From positions 1-64,000 of the forward strand of contig NZ_VOSL01000051.1 in NCBI RefSeq assembly GCF_007997005.1: a stretch of 64,000 nucleotides of DNA, given 5' to 3'. Below, one piece after another: positions 27,495 through 36,651 of this stretch (position 1 is its first letter; the number at the start of each line of letters is the position of its first letter). The translations under genes were made by a program, and so were the position numbers. The notes beneath the pieces were generated by a model. That model ran no database searches. It was not told the DNA's origin and saw only the letters and a list, made by a program, of their open reading frames with translations. The stretch is from Lujinxingia vulgaris. Lineage in GTDB: Bacteria > Myxococcota_A > Bradymonadia > Bradymonadales > Bradymonadaceae.

Positions 27495-28832
27495 TCAGCT
27501 CAAGTCGCCGCCACCAAGCCGTCGCACGAGTTCCTCGCGCGAGTTGAGCCCGAGCTTGGTGTAGATGGCGCGGAGCTGGTTCGCGACCGTTCTTGACGAG
27601 GTCTCCCGACGCGCGGCGATGTCTTCATTGCTGAGGCCTTCGTAGACCTGACGCGCCACATCGCGCTCCGCCTCGGTGAGCTGCGCCGGCAGGTCGCAGG
27701 GCCGGTCCGCGAGCGCAAGCAGCGCGCTGTCCTCCATCGGGACGGGGCTCGGCGCTTCAAAAACCGAGCTGACCAGGCGAATCAGCCCGGCGCGACCTTC
27801 GACATTGAGTTTGAGCATCGCCGAGCGCAGCTGCGAGCGCACCGTGGAGGGTGAGAGCCCCAGCTCATAGGCCACCAGCTTGGTGTGGTGGCCGCGTCCC
27901 ACAAGATAGGCGACCTGCCGCTCTCGCTCGCTCAGACGCACGGTGCTGCGCACATCGACGGCGTTCTCCCGCAGGATCGTGTAGGTGCGCCCGTCGCTGT
28001 CGACCACATCCAGCAACGACCAGCGCCCGGCCACCAGCCCCTGCCAGAGCGTCATCGCCTCCAGCGGTCGGTGCTCGGCCAGAGCGTCGGCCTGGCGTCG
28101 GGCGGCGATCATGGTGCGGATCGTCTCCCGGCGCGCGGCGGGTTTCAGCGTGGTTTCGCGAACCTCCAGGCGGTCGGTGCGAGGATCGTAGATGGCGGCG
28201 GCGCCATCGAGATCGGCCCGATCCAGGCGTTGACGCAGCCTGGCGCCGGCGGCGATATGCGCGGCGACATGCTCCCAGAGGGCACGGCGCGCCGGCTCCA
28301 CACCCGCGACCTCGTCGCGCATCACGCTGAACATCCACCCCTGGCAGCGCGCCTCATCGACCCGCAGCATCTCAAAATCGATCACGTCGCGATCATGGGC
28401 CAGCCGCTGCATATCCGAGTCGTCGCGAAGATCCTCTAAGGCCGGGTGGGCCTGCGCGATCTCCGAGAGGCTGCGGTAGCAATAGGGTTGCTCGTAGGCC
28501 AGGCGCGCCCGGGTCGGGTCGAGGTTTTGCAACAAGGCCCGAAACATCGTCTCGTCACCCTCCCAACCTCCGCGGGTGATGAACTCCTCGGGAATCACTC
28601 GCCCCTCGTCCACCCGCCAGCGAAACCCCACAAATCCTCGCCCCCGATCAAGCCGGGGCCCCATCATCTCGACCAGCTCGTTGAGCCAACCCTCGTCATC
28701 GCCATCGAGGCGGTAGGCGGCGTGGGCAATCTGTACAACGTGACTCAAAACGCTCCTCGCATGATGCCGTAAGCTCGCCGCGCGCTCGTCGAACCACGCG
28801 GGTGAAGCTCCAGGGTGCTGTAGGTCCCTCAT
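27495..28832 (-). CDS. LuxR-type regulator with two tandem HTH domains
   Basis: The protein ends in two complete GerE-like HTH domains. The first spans ~299-352 (LSERERQVAYLVGRGHHTKL, YELGLSPSTVRSQL, MLKLNVEGRAGLI); the second spans ~385-440 (LTEAERDVARQVYEGLSNED, IAARRETSSRTVANQL, IYTKLGLNSREELV). Most LuxR proteins have one. The first ~290 residues have no receiver or PAS motif. Start is uncertain: ATG 28832 has no Shine-Dalgarno and overlaps a TATAAT-like sequence, while TTG 28748 has AGGAG four bases upstream and would give a 417-residue protein. Possibly an autoregulated cytosolic transcription factor; targets unknown. Confidence 0.75.
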   Translation of the reverse strand: MRDLQHPGASPAWFDERAASLRHHARSVLSHVVQIAHAAYRLDGDDEGWLNELVEMMGPRLDRGRGFVGFRWRVDEGRVIPEEFITRGGWEGDETMFRALLQNLDPTRARLAYEQPYCYRSLSEIAQAHPALEDLRDDSDMQRLAHDRDVIDFEMLRVDEARCQGWMFSVMRDEVAGVEPARRALWEHVAAHIAAGARLRQRLDRADLDGAAAIYDPRTDRLEVRETTLKPAARRETIRTMIAARRQADALAEHRPLEAMTLWQGLVAGRWSLLDVVDSDGRTYTILRENAVDVRSTVRLSERERQVAYLVGRGHHTKLVAYELGLSPSTVRSQLRSAMLKLNVEGRAGLIRLVSSVFEAPSPVPMEDSALLALADRPCDLPAQLTEAERDVARQVYEGLSNEDIAARRETSSRTVANQLRAIYTKLGLNSREELVRRLGGGDLS

Positions 28833-28980
28833 TATAGGCGTCGGCGGCGGCGCTGACAGCCGACGGCCCCCTGATAGACGAATTGACTATACGCGTGAAT
28901 GGCCCTTTCGGACGCGCTCATCTGCATGCGGCGGTCGGCTGATGGACACGATGACTATGGCTCGCCAGGCGGCCCCTGCC

Positions 28981-29034
28981 CTTTGATACGAATTGTCACA
29001 ACAACCCCAACGACGCTTTGTATCGAGGTGTTTC
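28981..29034 (+). promoter_or_regulatory. Leader shared with the 30346 gene, copy 1
   Basis: CTTTGATAC, then five bases, GTCACAA, AACCCCAAC and finally TATCGAGGTGTTTC directly before the ATG. The lipoprotein at 30346 has the same order of words in 30300-30345. Likely a duplicated promoter plus ribosome binding site (GAGGTG). Confidence 0.4.
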
Positions 29035-30111
29035 ATGCGTGCAACTCCCTTCACGACCTTTGTTCTTGCGACGAGCCTGCTGCCGCTTCTTCTGCTCGCG
29101 CCGGCCTGTGGCGAGGATGCCCCGGCCGACGATGACCCCGCTCCCGTGCAGTCTGATGCAGGCGAAGACGCCGACGCCGGCGAGGACTCGGACGCCGGAG
29201 ACGATCCCGACGCTGGCGAAGATACCGACGCCGGAGACGATCCCGACGCTGGCGAAGATACCGACGCCGGAGAAGACCCCGACGCCGGCGAAAACAACGA
29301 CTGCACGCCGGATGGCGCGGGCACCTCGTCCTTCGACGCCCCCATCGCCACCGCGGTTGGCGAAGCCATCTCCGGAGTCGCCGACAGCGAGTGGGACTAC
29401 TACCGCATCGAGGTCCCCGACCCCGAGGGCTTCTGGCAGTTTGAGCTCGTCGCCGACGACGATGACCTCGACGCGGCGGGCATCGAGATCGAACGCGTCG
29501 CCGGATACAGCGATGAGGCCGGCGAAGATCCCTACTGGGACAGCGAGGAGCTCGGCAAGACGCCGGAGGGCTCGGCCATCTGGCGAGGCGCCTACGATAA
29601 CAAGACGTCTCCTGGCTGGTTCGAGCCCTGGTTTGGCGACGACCTGGAGCCCACCTTCATTCGCGTGCGCGCCGCTGAAGGCCAGAGCTGCACCCCCTAC
29701 GAAATCAACATCACCTTCGACGACACCTACACCTGCTCGTCCAATACCCCCGGCGGCGGCCGCTCCCTCGACGCCGTTCCGCTGCCCGACTCGCCATTCT
29801 ACGGCAGCTTCTACTCCCCCGACGTCGGCACCGATGACAACGACTGGTACAGCCACTTCGTCCCCTCCGGCACCGCCCGCTACTACGTCGTGCGCTCCCT
29901 CGTGCCCTACCGCTTCGCCCTCACCAACGCAGACGGCATCACCCTGGGCGCTGATTTTGGCGTCATCAACGCCCCCAGCCCCCTGACCCTGGGCATCGCC
30001 TATACCGAAGAGGGCACCTACGACTACCTGCTGCGCATGGAGCATATCCACAGCAGCTCGTTCGGGTGTGTGCCCTTCATCATCGACGTGATCGACGAGC
30101 CCCACCCCTGA
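29035..30111 (+). CDS. Lipoprotein with Asp-Ala-Gly repeat linker
   Basis: ATG 29035 is set by GAGGTG upstream and lipobox LLLAPAC. Residues ~32-88 are a repeated acidic linker (DAGEDSDAGDDPDAGEDTDA), encoded by near-identical DNA units. The remaining ~270 residues have two similar beta-sandwich-like halves: ADSEWDYYRIEVPDPEGFWQ with FELVADDDDLDAAG, and DNDWYSHFVPSGTARYYVVR. Each begins with a (D/N)DxD-W-Y strand like the pre-peptidase C-terminal domains of secreted proteins. Four Cys may pair. Surface or periplasmic; function unknown. Confidence 0.65.
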   Translation: MRATPFTTFVLATSLLPLLLLAPACGEDAPADDDPAPVQSDAGEDADAGEDSDAGDDPDAGEDTDAGDDPDAGEDTDAGEDPDAGENNDCTPDGAGTSSFDAPIATAVGEAISGVADSEWDYYRIEVPDPEGFWQFELVADDDDLDAAGIEIERVAGYSDEAGEDPYWDSEELGKTPEGSAIWRGAYDNKTSPGWFEPWFGDDLEPTFIRVRAAEGQSCTPYEINITFDDTYTCSSNTPGGGRSLDAVPLPDSPFYGSFYSPDVGTDDNDWYSHFVPSGTARYYVVRSLVPYRFALTNADGITLGADFGVINAPSPLTLGIAYTEEGTYDYLLRMEHIHSSSFGCVPFIIDVIDEPHP

Positions 30112-30299
30112 GCGTCCGCTTCGTCTCCCCTCATCCTCGATCTCGGTGTCCGCCGAGCGGGGGTGAGGGGGGGGTGAATGCAGGGCTCGCACGCTCCAGA
30201 ACCCTGATCCCCGGAGCTTCATCATACTGCGATATGCCCCCCGCGTGGGATGGTGGGGGGGCTGGACGCAATGACCATTCAGGCCGAGGCGCACACCTG

Positions 30300-30345
30300 C
30301 TTTGATACATCTCGTCACAAAACCAACCTGTGTATGAGGTGTTTC
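30300..30345 (+). promoter_or_regulatory. Leader shared with the 29035 gene, copy 2
   Basis: CTTTGATAC, five bases, GTCACAA, AACCAAC and TATGAGGTGTTTC before the ATG. The order matches 28981-29034, with an ~8-base shorter middle. Confidence 0.4.
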
Positions 30346-32331
30346 ATGCTCCATCCCAAGCCCTCCGGCTCACTCCTTCCGCTGCTCCTGACCGCCCTTC
30401 TCACGCTCTCCCCCACGTTGGGGTGTGGCGGCGAGGAGGAGGCCGATACCCCTGATGTTGATGCCGGCGATCCGGGCGACGTCGAAGACGCCTCGGATGG
30501 CGATGCGGACGCCGACGCCGGGGAGAATCCGGATGCCGATCCCGACACCGACGCGGGAAGCTCCCCGGATGCGGATGCCGGCGAAAACACCGACACCGAT
30601 GAAGATTCGGACGTGCTCGATCCTCCCCCCTGTCTGGTTGACGAATACGTCGACGCCGGCACCTGCACCGCCTGCCCCGCGGGCACCACCAACGAAGCCG
30701 GCGACGACCCGAGCGGCGAAGACACCTCCTGCGACCCCATCCTCTGCGCGGCTGACGAGCGCGTGGACGCCAACACCTGCGTCCCCTGTGGTGCCGAGCT
30801 CTCCAGCGTCGAAGGCGCTGACGCCTCCGGTCCCGACACCCAATGCTTCAGCGACGACGCCTGCTTCACCATCCTCGGCGTCGACTGCGACGCCTTCAAC
30901 GGCACCTACTTCAAGGCCGCCGAACCCAATGGCGACGACCAGTTCGGCCAGGCCAACGCCATCAACGCCGACGCCACCGTCCTCGTCACCGCCGCCCCTT
31001 ATGACGACGCCCCCGGCGCCACCGGCTTCGATCTCCTCTCTGAATACGGCGCCGTCCACATCTTTACCCGGGACGATGAGACCTGGTCGCTCCACTCCGA
31101 GATCACCGCCTCCAACCAGGGCGTGGGCGATAACTTCGGCCTCCACGCCCTCGCCATCGACGCCAGCGGCGACACCCTCATCGTCGGCGCGCCCAATGAG
31201 GACAGCGGCCCCGATAACCCCACCGAAAACACCCACCCCGACGCCGGGGCCGTCTACGTCTTTGAGCGTCAGACCACCGGAAGCGGTGATGCCTGGGTCG
31301 AGAGCGCCATCCTCAAAGCCTCCGACCTGATCGGCGGCGGCGATCGCTTCGGCTCTGCCGTCGACATCAGCCCCGACGGCAACACCATCGTCGTCGGCGC
31401 CCCGCTGGAAGACAGCCTCGACGACCCCGAAGATTTCAACGCCACCGACTCCGGCGCCGCCTACGTCTTTTTCCGCGACGACCAGGCCGACACGGGCTGG
31501 CGTGAGGTCGGGTTCTTAAAGGCCGATAACGCCAGCGGCGGCGATGGCTTCGGCGGCCATGTCGCGGTCGACGGCACCACCATCGCGATCGGCGCGCAGT
31601 ACGAAGACAGCACCGCCACCGGCGTTAACCCCACCGACACCACGAACCCCGAAGGGTTGGAGTACGACGCCGGTGCCGTCTACGTCTTCAGCTTTGAGCC
31701 CGGCGTCAGCTGCTGCACGCAAGAGGCCTATATCAAAGCCTCCAACACCGACACCCGCGACCGCTTCGGCTACCGCGTCGAGCTGGCGGGCGACGTCCTG
31801 GCCGTCAACGCCCCCATCGAAAAGAGCAACGCCAGCGGCATCGACGCCGAGCAGATGAACAACGGCCAGCAAAGCGGCGCCGTCTACGTCTTCCGCCGCA
31901 CCAACGGCACCTGGGCCCAGGAGGCCTACATCAAATCCCCCCTCAACCGTCAGGGCCACAACCCCGCCTTCGGACAGGGATTAGGCCTCAACGCCGACGG
32001 CTCCATGCTCGCCATTGGCGCCTTCCTCGACGACAGCAGCGCCGTCGGCCTCAATGGCGAGGAGCAGGATTGGGACCTCCCCGCCTCCGGCGCCGTCTTC
32101 CTCTTCGCCTTTGAGGGCGGGCAATGGACCTACTCGGCCTTTCTCAAAGCGCCGAACTCCATCAACGGCATCCGCTACGGCCAGGACCCCGAGTTCAGCG
32201 CCAGCGGCGAACACCTGGCCATCGGCGCCTACCACGAATCCGGCAATTCAAGCGGCATCGACGGCGACATGAACAGTTTTGGCACCACCCGCGCCGGCGC
32301 CCTCTTCATGCACCGCGTCGCGCCCTGGTAG
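30346..32331 (+). CDS. Lipoprotein with FG-GAP (integrin-alpha-like) repeats
   Basis: GAGGTG precedes ATG 30346; lipobox LSPTLGC. An acidic linker (DVDAGDPGDVEDASDGDADA and on) is followed by a Cys-rich segment with CTACPAGTTNEAGDDPSGED, like TNFR/GCC2-type repeats. From ~residue 185 about seven repeats follow: FG-x-x-[LV]-[AD]-[IV]-[DS]-x-D-G-x-T-[IL]-[IV]-[VI]-GAP-x-ED, each ending GAVYVF and a KA- or KS- strand (DRFGSAVDISPDGNTIVVGA is the clearest). This is the FG-GAP propeller. Such proteins are exported and often mediate adhesion. A new gene starts 99 bases after it in the same direction. Confidence 0.75.
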   Translation: MLHPKPSGSLLPLLLTALLTLSPTLGCGGEEEADTPDVDAGDPGDVEDASDGDADADAGENPDADPDTDAGSSPDADAGENTDTDEDSDVLDPPPCLVDEYVDAGTCTACPAGTTNEAGDDPSGEDTSCDPILCAADERVDANTCVPCGAELSSVEGADASGPDTQCFSDDACFTILGVDCDAFNGTYFKAAEPNGDDQFGQANAINADATVLVTAAPYDDAPGATGFDLLSEYGAVHIFTRDDETWSLHSEITASNQGVGDNFGLHALAIDASGDTLIVGAPNEDSGPDNPTENTHPDAGAVYVFERQTTGSGDAWVESAILKASDLIGGGDRFGSAVDISPDGNTIVVGAPLEDSLDDPEDFNATDSGAAYVFFRDDQADTGWREVGFLKADNASGGDGFGGHVAVDGTTIAIGAQYEDSTATGVNPTDTTNPEGLEYDAGAVYVFSFEPGVSCCTQEAYIKASNTDTRDRFGYRVELAGDVLAVNAPIEKSNASGIDAEQMNNGQQSGAVYVFRRTNGTWAQEAYIKSPLNRQGHNPAFGQGLGLNADGSMLAIGAFLDDSSAVGLNGEEQDWDLPASGAVFLFAFEGGQWTYSAFLKAPNSINGIRYGQDPEFSASGEHLAIGAYHESGNSSGIDGDMNSFGTTRAGALFMHRVAPW

Positions 32332-32430
32332 CCGATCGTCGTGTCATGAGGCTGCGATGTCCTGTCGTGGCCTCATGACGATCCCTTCTTCGATCTCACC
32401 CCCTTAAACATACCGATCTGGAAAGCCGTC

Positions 32431-35400
32431 ATGACGATCAAAACCCTGCACTCCTTCGCCCATCTAACCGCCATCGCCGCGCTCGGACTCCTCACGACCG
32501 GCTGCCCCCCTCCCGACAACGACCTCGATGACAGGCCTCCGATCGAAGATCCGGACGTGGGCACAGACGAGCCCGACGTCAGCCCGGACGCATTTGCCCT
32601 GTGCGAGGTTACGTCCGCCTCACCAGCGACCTACGCCCTCGACCAGGCGGAGCACGCCCTGGAGCTTCAGCTCCTCTGCGACACCCTGCCTCCGAATCGG
32701 CAGTTCGGTGAGTCCATCGCCTTTCGTGGGGAACGCACCCGCAGCGATGAGCCTGCCCTTCGCGTCGAGGCCTTCGACTGTGTGCCGGCCGAAGCGCTGC
32801 ACGCCTGCTCGCTCAGCCTGGGCGGTCTTACTGCCCCCGAAGGCGTCGCCAACGAACATGTTGGCCCAGAGCGTTTGACCCTTGAAGACGCGTCGGGCCA
32901 ACCGCTGGAAGTCCCCATCCGCTGGGCGCTTTCGGCGCAACAGATCGCTGACCTCATCCCGAACCGAGACATCTCGCGGCTGCCGGCTGCATTCTCGGAG
33001 CGCGGCCTCGACCTCTATGTCAGAGCGACCGAACAAGGCCGACTTATCGCCGGGACCATGCGCGCCGCCGAAGGCGGCGGCATCGAGATCGTTAGCGTCA
33101 ACGACGAGGGCGAAGCCACGGTTCACGCGACCCTGGACGTCGATGACGAGGACCTCTCCGGATCGACGATCTCCCGGGAGACGGGCCCTTATTTCGAATT
33201 GGATGCGTGGAGCTTTGACCCGGACGAGGGCGTCTTTACCGGCACGACCGTCCTTTTTGACGCCGCCGGAGACTTCGAGCGCAGCGCGGGAGTGGACTCG
33301 GGCAGCTACGAGGGCCCGCAGCTCACCGAACTTCTCGGGATCACCTTTACCCCCGGCGACGCTCCCGGCGGACGGCGCCAGCACGGCACCGCGCTGATGC
33401 GCACCGCCAACGCCACACTCGCCATCATCGGTCTCGGCTACGGCTTCGACCCCGACGCCGTCATTCTGAGCAACCAGCTCGACGCCCTGGGCACCACCCC
33501 GGCCGCCGAGCTTGCCGAGGGGCAGGTGGGTCTGACCTCCATCCAGAACACCCCGCGTATCTGGTTTGTCGACGAGGCCCGGCAATTCAACCTCCTCACC
33601 ACCTCCGGCGAAGCCCTGGGCTCGGCCTCCCTCGCCAGCTTCGGCGTCCAGTACCCCTTCGAACTCAAGCTACTCGCCAGCACCGACACCCGACTTCTCG
33701 TCGAGATCACCCGGGAGAACCAGCGTGCCCTGGCGTCGATTGAGGTCGATGGCGAAGGCATGGTTAACGGGAAGGTCGATCACCTCAACCTCCCCGAGAA
33801 CTGCCGCCCCGACGGCCGCCGGTCCATCCTCGCCAGCAGCCCCTCCAGCCTCGCCATCCTCTGCAACGACTCCGCCACCGGCGCTCCCCTGCGCGTCGAA
33901 TGGACTGGGCTTGGCGGCGAGGCTGCTGAGACGCCCAGCGCCCCCACCGCGGTGACGCCTCTGGTGCCCTCGCGACACTCTGGCCTCACCGCCGGTGACC
34001 TCGCCATGCGCACCCTCCTCCCGGACGGCACCATGCGCCTGGACAAGGTCAGCGACCTGAGCACCTCCTGCACCACCGCTGGCGACTGCAGCCTCCCCGT
34101 CACGGACTTTACCCCCGATGGCTGGCGCCTGAACCTGGCCCCCGGCAGCACGAGCTCCACCTGGTCGGTCGCCGCCTGCTGCGGCGGCGGCGATATCCTC
34201 ATCGACGGCGTCCCCCTCTGCTGCGAGGGCCCGCCCTGGGAAGGCGAAGGTGGAGAGATCGACCTCAGCCTGACCGCCCCGCCCATCATCGTCGACGCTC
34301 CGGGTGCTTCCGCCGCCGACGACGTGGCCATGATCCTCATCAACGTCCGCCACGAGCGGGCCACCCACGCCGTCTGGACCCTCAACGCCCGGGGTGAAAT
34401 CTCCGAGCCTGGCCTGCTGCACATCGATACCGGCGACGCCAACACGGCCGTGGTCTTCCAGAACGCCGAGAGCGAGGACAACGATGACGACGAGGCTCAG
34501 GAGGAAAGCGGCTTTATTGAAATTGAGCTTGTTGTCGAGTTCAGCGAGGGCGTCAGCGGCGACACCGTCGGGAGTACGTCCGGCACCTTCACCCTCACCG
34601 CCGCCCGGCTCGCGCAGGCCATCGGCGCCGACGAGCCCCTGAGCTTCTCCCTCGACGACCCCGCCTTCGATCTCTCCGACACGACCGTTCACACCGTCGT
34701 CAGCGCCCCGGCCACCCGCATCGCCACCGAAGATTCTGGCGATGGCGATCACCACGAGGTCCTCGCCACCCTCACCGCCGCTCAGGCCGCTCGCCCCCTG
34801 GTCTTCACCTACGGCAGCGAGGGCCTCGTCATGCGCAGCGCCGGCGGCAATGGCGACGAGGGCGATGCCCCCCTCGACGTCCTCCTCGACGACGAACCGC
34901 TCTCCTCGGAGAACCCCATCTTCGTGGGCGGCCAGGGCCCCGGCTCCAACATCCTGCAACACTCCGCGGCCGCTGGCGGTGTTCCCTTCCGCGGCAAGAT
35001 CAAACGCATCGCAATCAAGAAAAGACGTGTGGGGACGAACCTCCACGCCTCATCGCGCACCGATGGCGAGTCTGAAGCCGTCATCTTCGAAGTCGTGCTC
35101 GAAGAGCTCACCCTCCCCGAAGCCCTGGCCGACCAGGAGCTCCGCCTCCTGGAGACCGGCGACTTCAACGGCGACGGCTTCGAAGACCTCGTCGTCCGCT
35201 CCTCCGAACGCGCCGGCGCCATCGTCCTCTTTGACGACGGCAACGGCGGACTCTCCCAAAACTTCCTCGAAGTCCCCGGCGGCCCCACCACCGTGTTCCC
35301 TCCCGGCGCCAACGCGGCCACTTCCGGAAATGGCAAAGGAACGCGCAAGGCCACAGCAGCCGTGGCCCGGCAAAGCAACACGGTACTCGAGCTTCTCTAA
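32431..35400 (+). CDS. Very large lipoprotein (989 aa) with C-terminal FG-GAP motif
   Basis: The start gives MTIKTLHSFAHLTAIAALGL with lipobox LLTTGC. A short acidic linker follows (DDRPPIEDPDVGTDEPDVSP). Most of the protein is beta-rich without recognised domain borders. A Cys cluster (VAACCGGGDILIDGVPLCCE, ~residue 580) may bind metal or form disulfides. Near the end, ETGDFNGDGFEDLVVRSSER is a calcium-binding FG-GAP/VCBS-type motif (D-x-N-x-D-G-x-x-D). Third of four lipoprotein genes in a row; probably displayed on the cell surface. Confidence 0.65.
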   Translation: MTIKTLHSFAHLTAIAALGLLTTGCPPPDNDLDDRPPIEDPDVGTDEPDVSPDAFALCEVTSASPATYALDQAEHALELQLLCDTLPPNRQFGESIAFRGERTRSDEPALRVEAFDCVPAEALHACSLSLGGLTAPEGVANEHVGPERLTLEDASGQPLEVPIRWALSAQQIADLIPNRDISRLPAAFSERGLDLYVRATEQGRLIAGTMRAAEGGGIEIVSVNDEGEATVHATLDVDDEDLSGSTISRETGPYFELDAWSFDPDEGVFTGTTVLFDAAGDFERSAGVDSGSYEGPQLTELLGITFTPGDAPGGRRQHGTALMRTANATLAIIGLGYGFDPDAVILSNQLDALGTTPAAELAEGQVGLTSIQNTPRIWFVDEARQFNLLTTSGEALGSASLASFGVQYPFELKLLASTDTRLLVEITRENQRALASIEVDGEGMVNGKVDHLNLPENCRPDGRRSILASSPSSLAILCNDSATGAPLRVEWTGLGGEAAETPSAPTAVTPLVPSRHSGLTAGDLAMRTLLPDGTMRLDKVSDLSTSCTTAGDCSLPVTDFTPDGWRLNLAPGSTSSTWSVAACCGGGDILIDGVPLCCEGPPWEGEGGEIDLSLTAPPIIVDAPGASAADDVAMILINVRHERATHAVWTLNARGEISEPGLLHIDTGDANTAVVFQNAESEDNDDDEAQEESGFIEIELVVEFSEGVSGDTVGSTSGTFTLTAARLAQAIGADEPLSFSLDDPAFDLSDTTVHTVVSAPATRIATEDSGDGDHHEVLATLTAAQAARPLVFTYGSEGLVMRSAGGNGDEGDAPLDVLLDDEPLSSENPIFVGGQGPGSNILQHSAAAGGVPFRGKIKRIAIKKRRVGTNLHASSRTDGESEAVIFEVVLEELTLPEALADQELRLLETGDFNGDGFEDLVVRSSERAGAIVLFDDGNGGLSQNFLEVPGGPTTVFPPGANAATSGNGKGTRKATAAVARQSNTVLELL

Positions 35401-35415
35401 GTCCACGTCATCAAC

Positions 35416-35453
35416 CCGGGTGATTCATGACAACGCGTCGCTAAATCACCCGG
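35416..35453. terminator. Hairpin after the 989-aa lipoprotein
   Basis: CCGGGTGATT pairs with AATCACCCGG across 18 bases, 16 bases after the stop. No T run follows; it may be a weak or Rho-assisted terminator. Confidence 0.45.
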
Positions 35454-35489
35454 CCTTAACGCTCACGCAGAACACCTGGAGTGACACCC

Positions 35490-36593
35490 ATGAACCCACG
35501 CATACTGGCCCTTCTCATCACCTTTGCCCTGGCCATTTCGGCCTGCAGTGGTGACTCCGATCCCACCGACGCCGACACCACGTCCGACTCCGGCGACACA
35601 TCCGACTCCGGCGACACATCCGACTCCGGCGACAACCCCGACTCCGGCGACAACCCTGACTCCGGCGACAACCCCGACTCTGGAGACACCCCGGACTCCG
35701 GCGACAACCCCGACTCTGGAGACACTCCGAGCTTTGAGGCCTCCTGGTCCTGGGAGCTTATGATCGACAGCGCCCAGGCCGGCAGCCTGCAATTCGATGA
35801 GCACTATACAAACAGCACCATCGACGTGGCCTGCGAGATCGACGACACCGGCCTGCGCCTTCAGGCCCGCGTCCCCAGCCCGGTCTCCGGCTGTGAAGAC
35901 GAAGAAGACGTCCTCCCCCTGATGGTCTTCGACTACGACGAGAACGGGTCGGTCAGCCAGACGGCCTATCCCGGCCCCTGGTCAGGCCTGGCCATCCCCC
36001 TCATCCATACCTTCAACGGAGACAACGGCACCTGCCACACTCGCCCCCTCTTCGAGCAGGACTATAGCGCCGACTTCACCACCGACGCCGAGGGCATCAC
36101 CACCGTCGACATCGTCATCTCCGGCCAATTCGACGACAGCTTCGGCGGCACCTACCTCGAATTTACGAGCACCTTCGTCTTCGACGCCGACGCCTGCCAG
36201 TCCTATGACTCCGGCGACCCGGCCTGTGGCGGCGGTCAGACCGAGTGCGCCTACCTTCCCGCAGGCGAGCTGTGCACGGACTCCGGCTGCAGCACCGGGA
36301 GTCGGTGCACCTACCCCACCCAGGAGGAATGTGCCGCTCTGGACGCCACCGCGTGCCAGCAGAACCAACAATGCGAGTACTTCAGTGCTCAGGATCGGTG
36401 CATGTTAGGAACAGGCTTCTCCTTCTACCCGGAGAACTGCCAGCTTCCTCAGGTCACGGACCAGGGGCAGGCGTTCTGCGAAAGCCAGGGATGTGTCTGG
36501 CGAGAGGCCTGCACCGGCAGCGCCATCTCCTGCCAGGATGTTGCCCTGGAAGACGACCTGATGTGCTCCGGAGTCTTCGGCTGCACCTGGTAA
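35490..36593 (+). CDS. Cys-rich lipoprotein with Asp-Ser-Gly-Asp repeat linker
   Basis: ATG 35490 has GGAG eight bases upstream; the in-frame GTG at 35481 overlaps that site. Lipobox is LAISAC. The linker DTTSDSGDTSDSGDTSDSGD and on (residues ~26-80) is built from 18-bp DNA units. A ~150-residue beta domain (FEASWSWELMIDSAQAGSLQ) is followed by a Cys-rich C-terminus: CGGGQTECAYLPAGELCTDS, CTYPTQEECAALDATACQQN, and a final CSGVFGCTW. The C-W pattern resembles PSI/plexin-like small disulfide modules. Surface or periplasmic; function unknown. Confidence 0.65.
   Translation: MNPRILALLITFALAISACSGDSDPTDADTTSDSGDTSDSGDTSDSGDNPDSGDNPDSGDNPDSGDTPDSGDNPDSGDTPSFEASWSWELMIDSAQAGSLQFDEHYTNSTIDVACEIDDTGLRLQARVPSPVSGCEDEEDVLPLMVFDYDENGSVSQTAYPGPWSGLAIPLIHTFNGDNGTCHTRPLFEQDYSADFTTDAEGITTVDIVISGQFDDSFGGTYLEFTSTFVFDADACQSYDSGDPACGGGQTECAYLPAGELCTDSGCSTGSRCTYPTQEECAALDATACQQNQQCEYFSAQDRCMLGTGFSFYPENCQLPQVTDQGQAFCESQGCVWREACTGSAISCQDVALEDDLMCSGVFGCTW
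35580..35733 (+). repeat. 18-bp minisatellite coding for the SGD linker
   Basis: The unit TCCGACTCCGGCGACACA repeats about eight times with small changes (ACA to ACC or AAC). Each unit adds six residues, so copy-number change keeps the frame. Confidence 0.85.
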
Positions 36594-36603
36594 CGCCCCA
36601 CCC

Positions 36604-36644
36604 GGCCGCCTCCCTCAAAGGTGAATATCTCCGGGGAGGCGGCC
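36604..36644. terminator. Hairpin after the Cys-rich lipoprotein
   Basis: GGCCGCCTCCC pairs with GGGAGGCGGCC around a 19-base loop, 10 bases after the stop and just before the transposase remnant. No T run follows. Confidence 0.5.
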
Positions 36645-36651
36645 GACGGCT

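Noticed and set aside
28833-28840. TATAAT next to the start of the double-HTH LuxR gene, read as a leaderless promoter
   Set aside because: The hexamer overlaps the ATG itself, so transcription would begin inside the gene; a downstream TTG with AGGAG is a better explanation.
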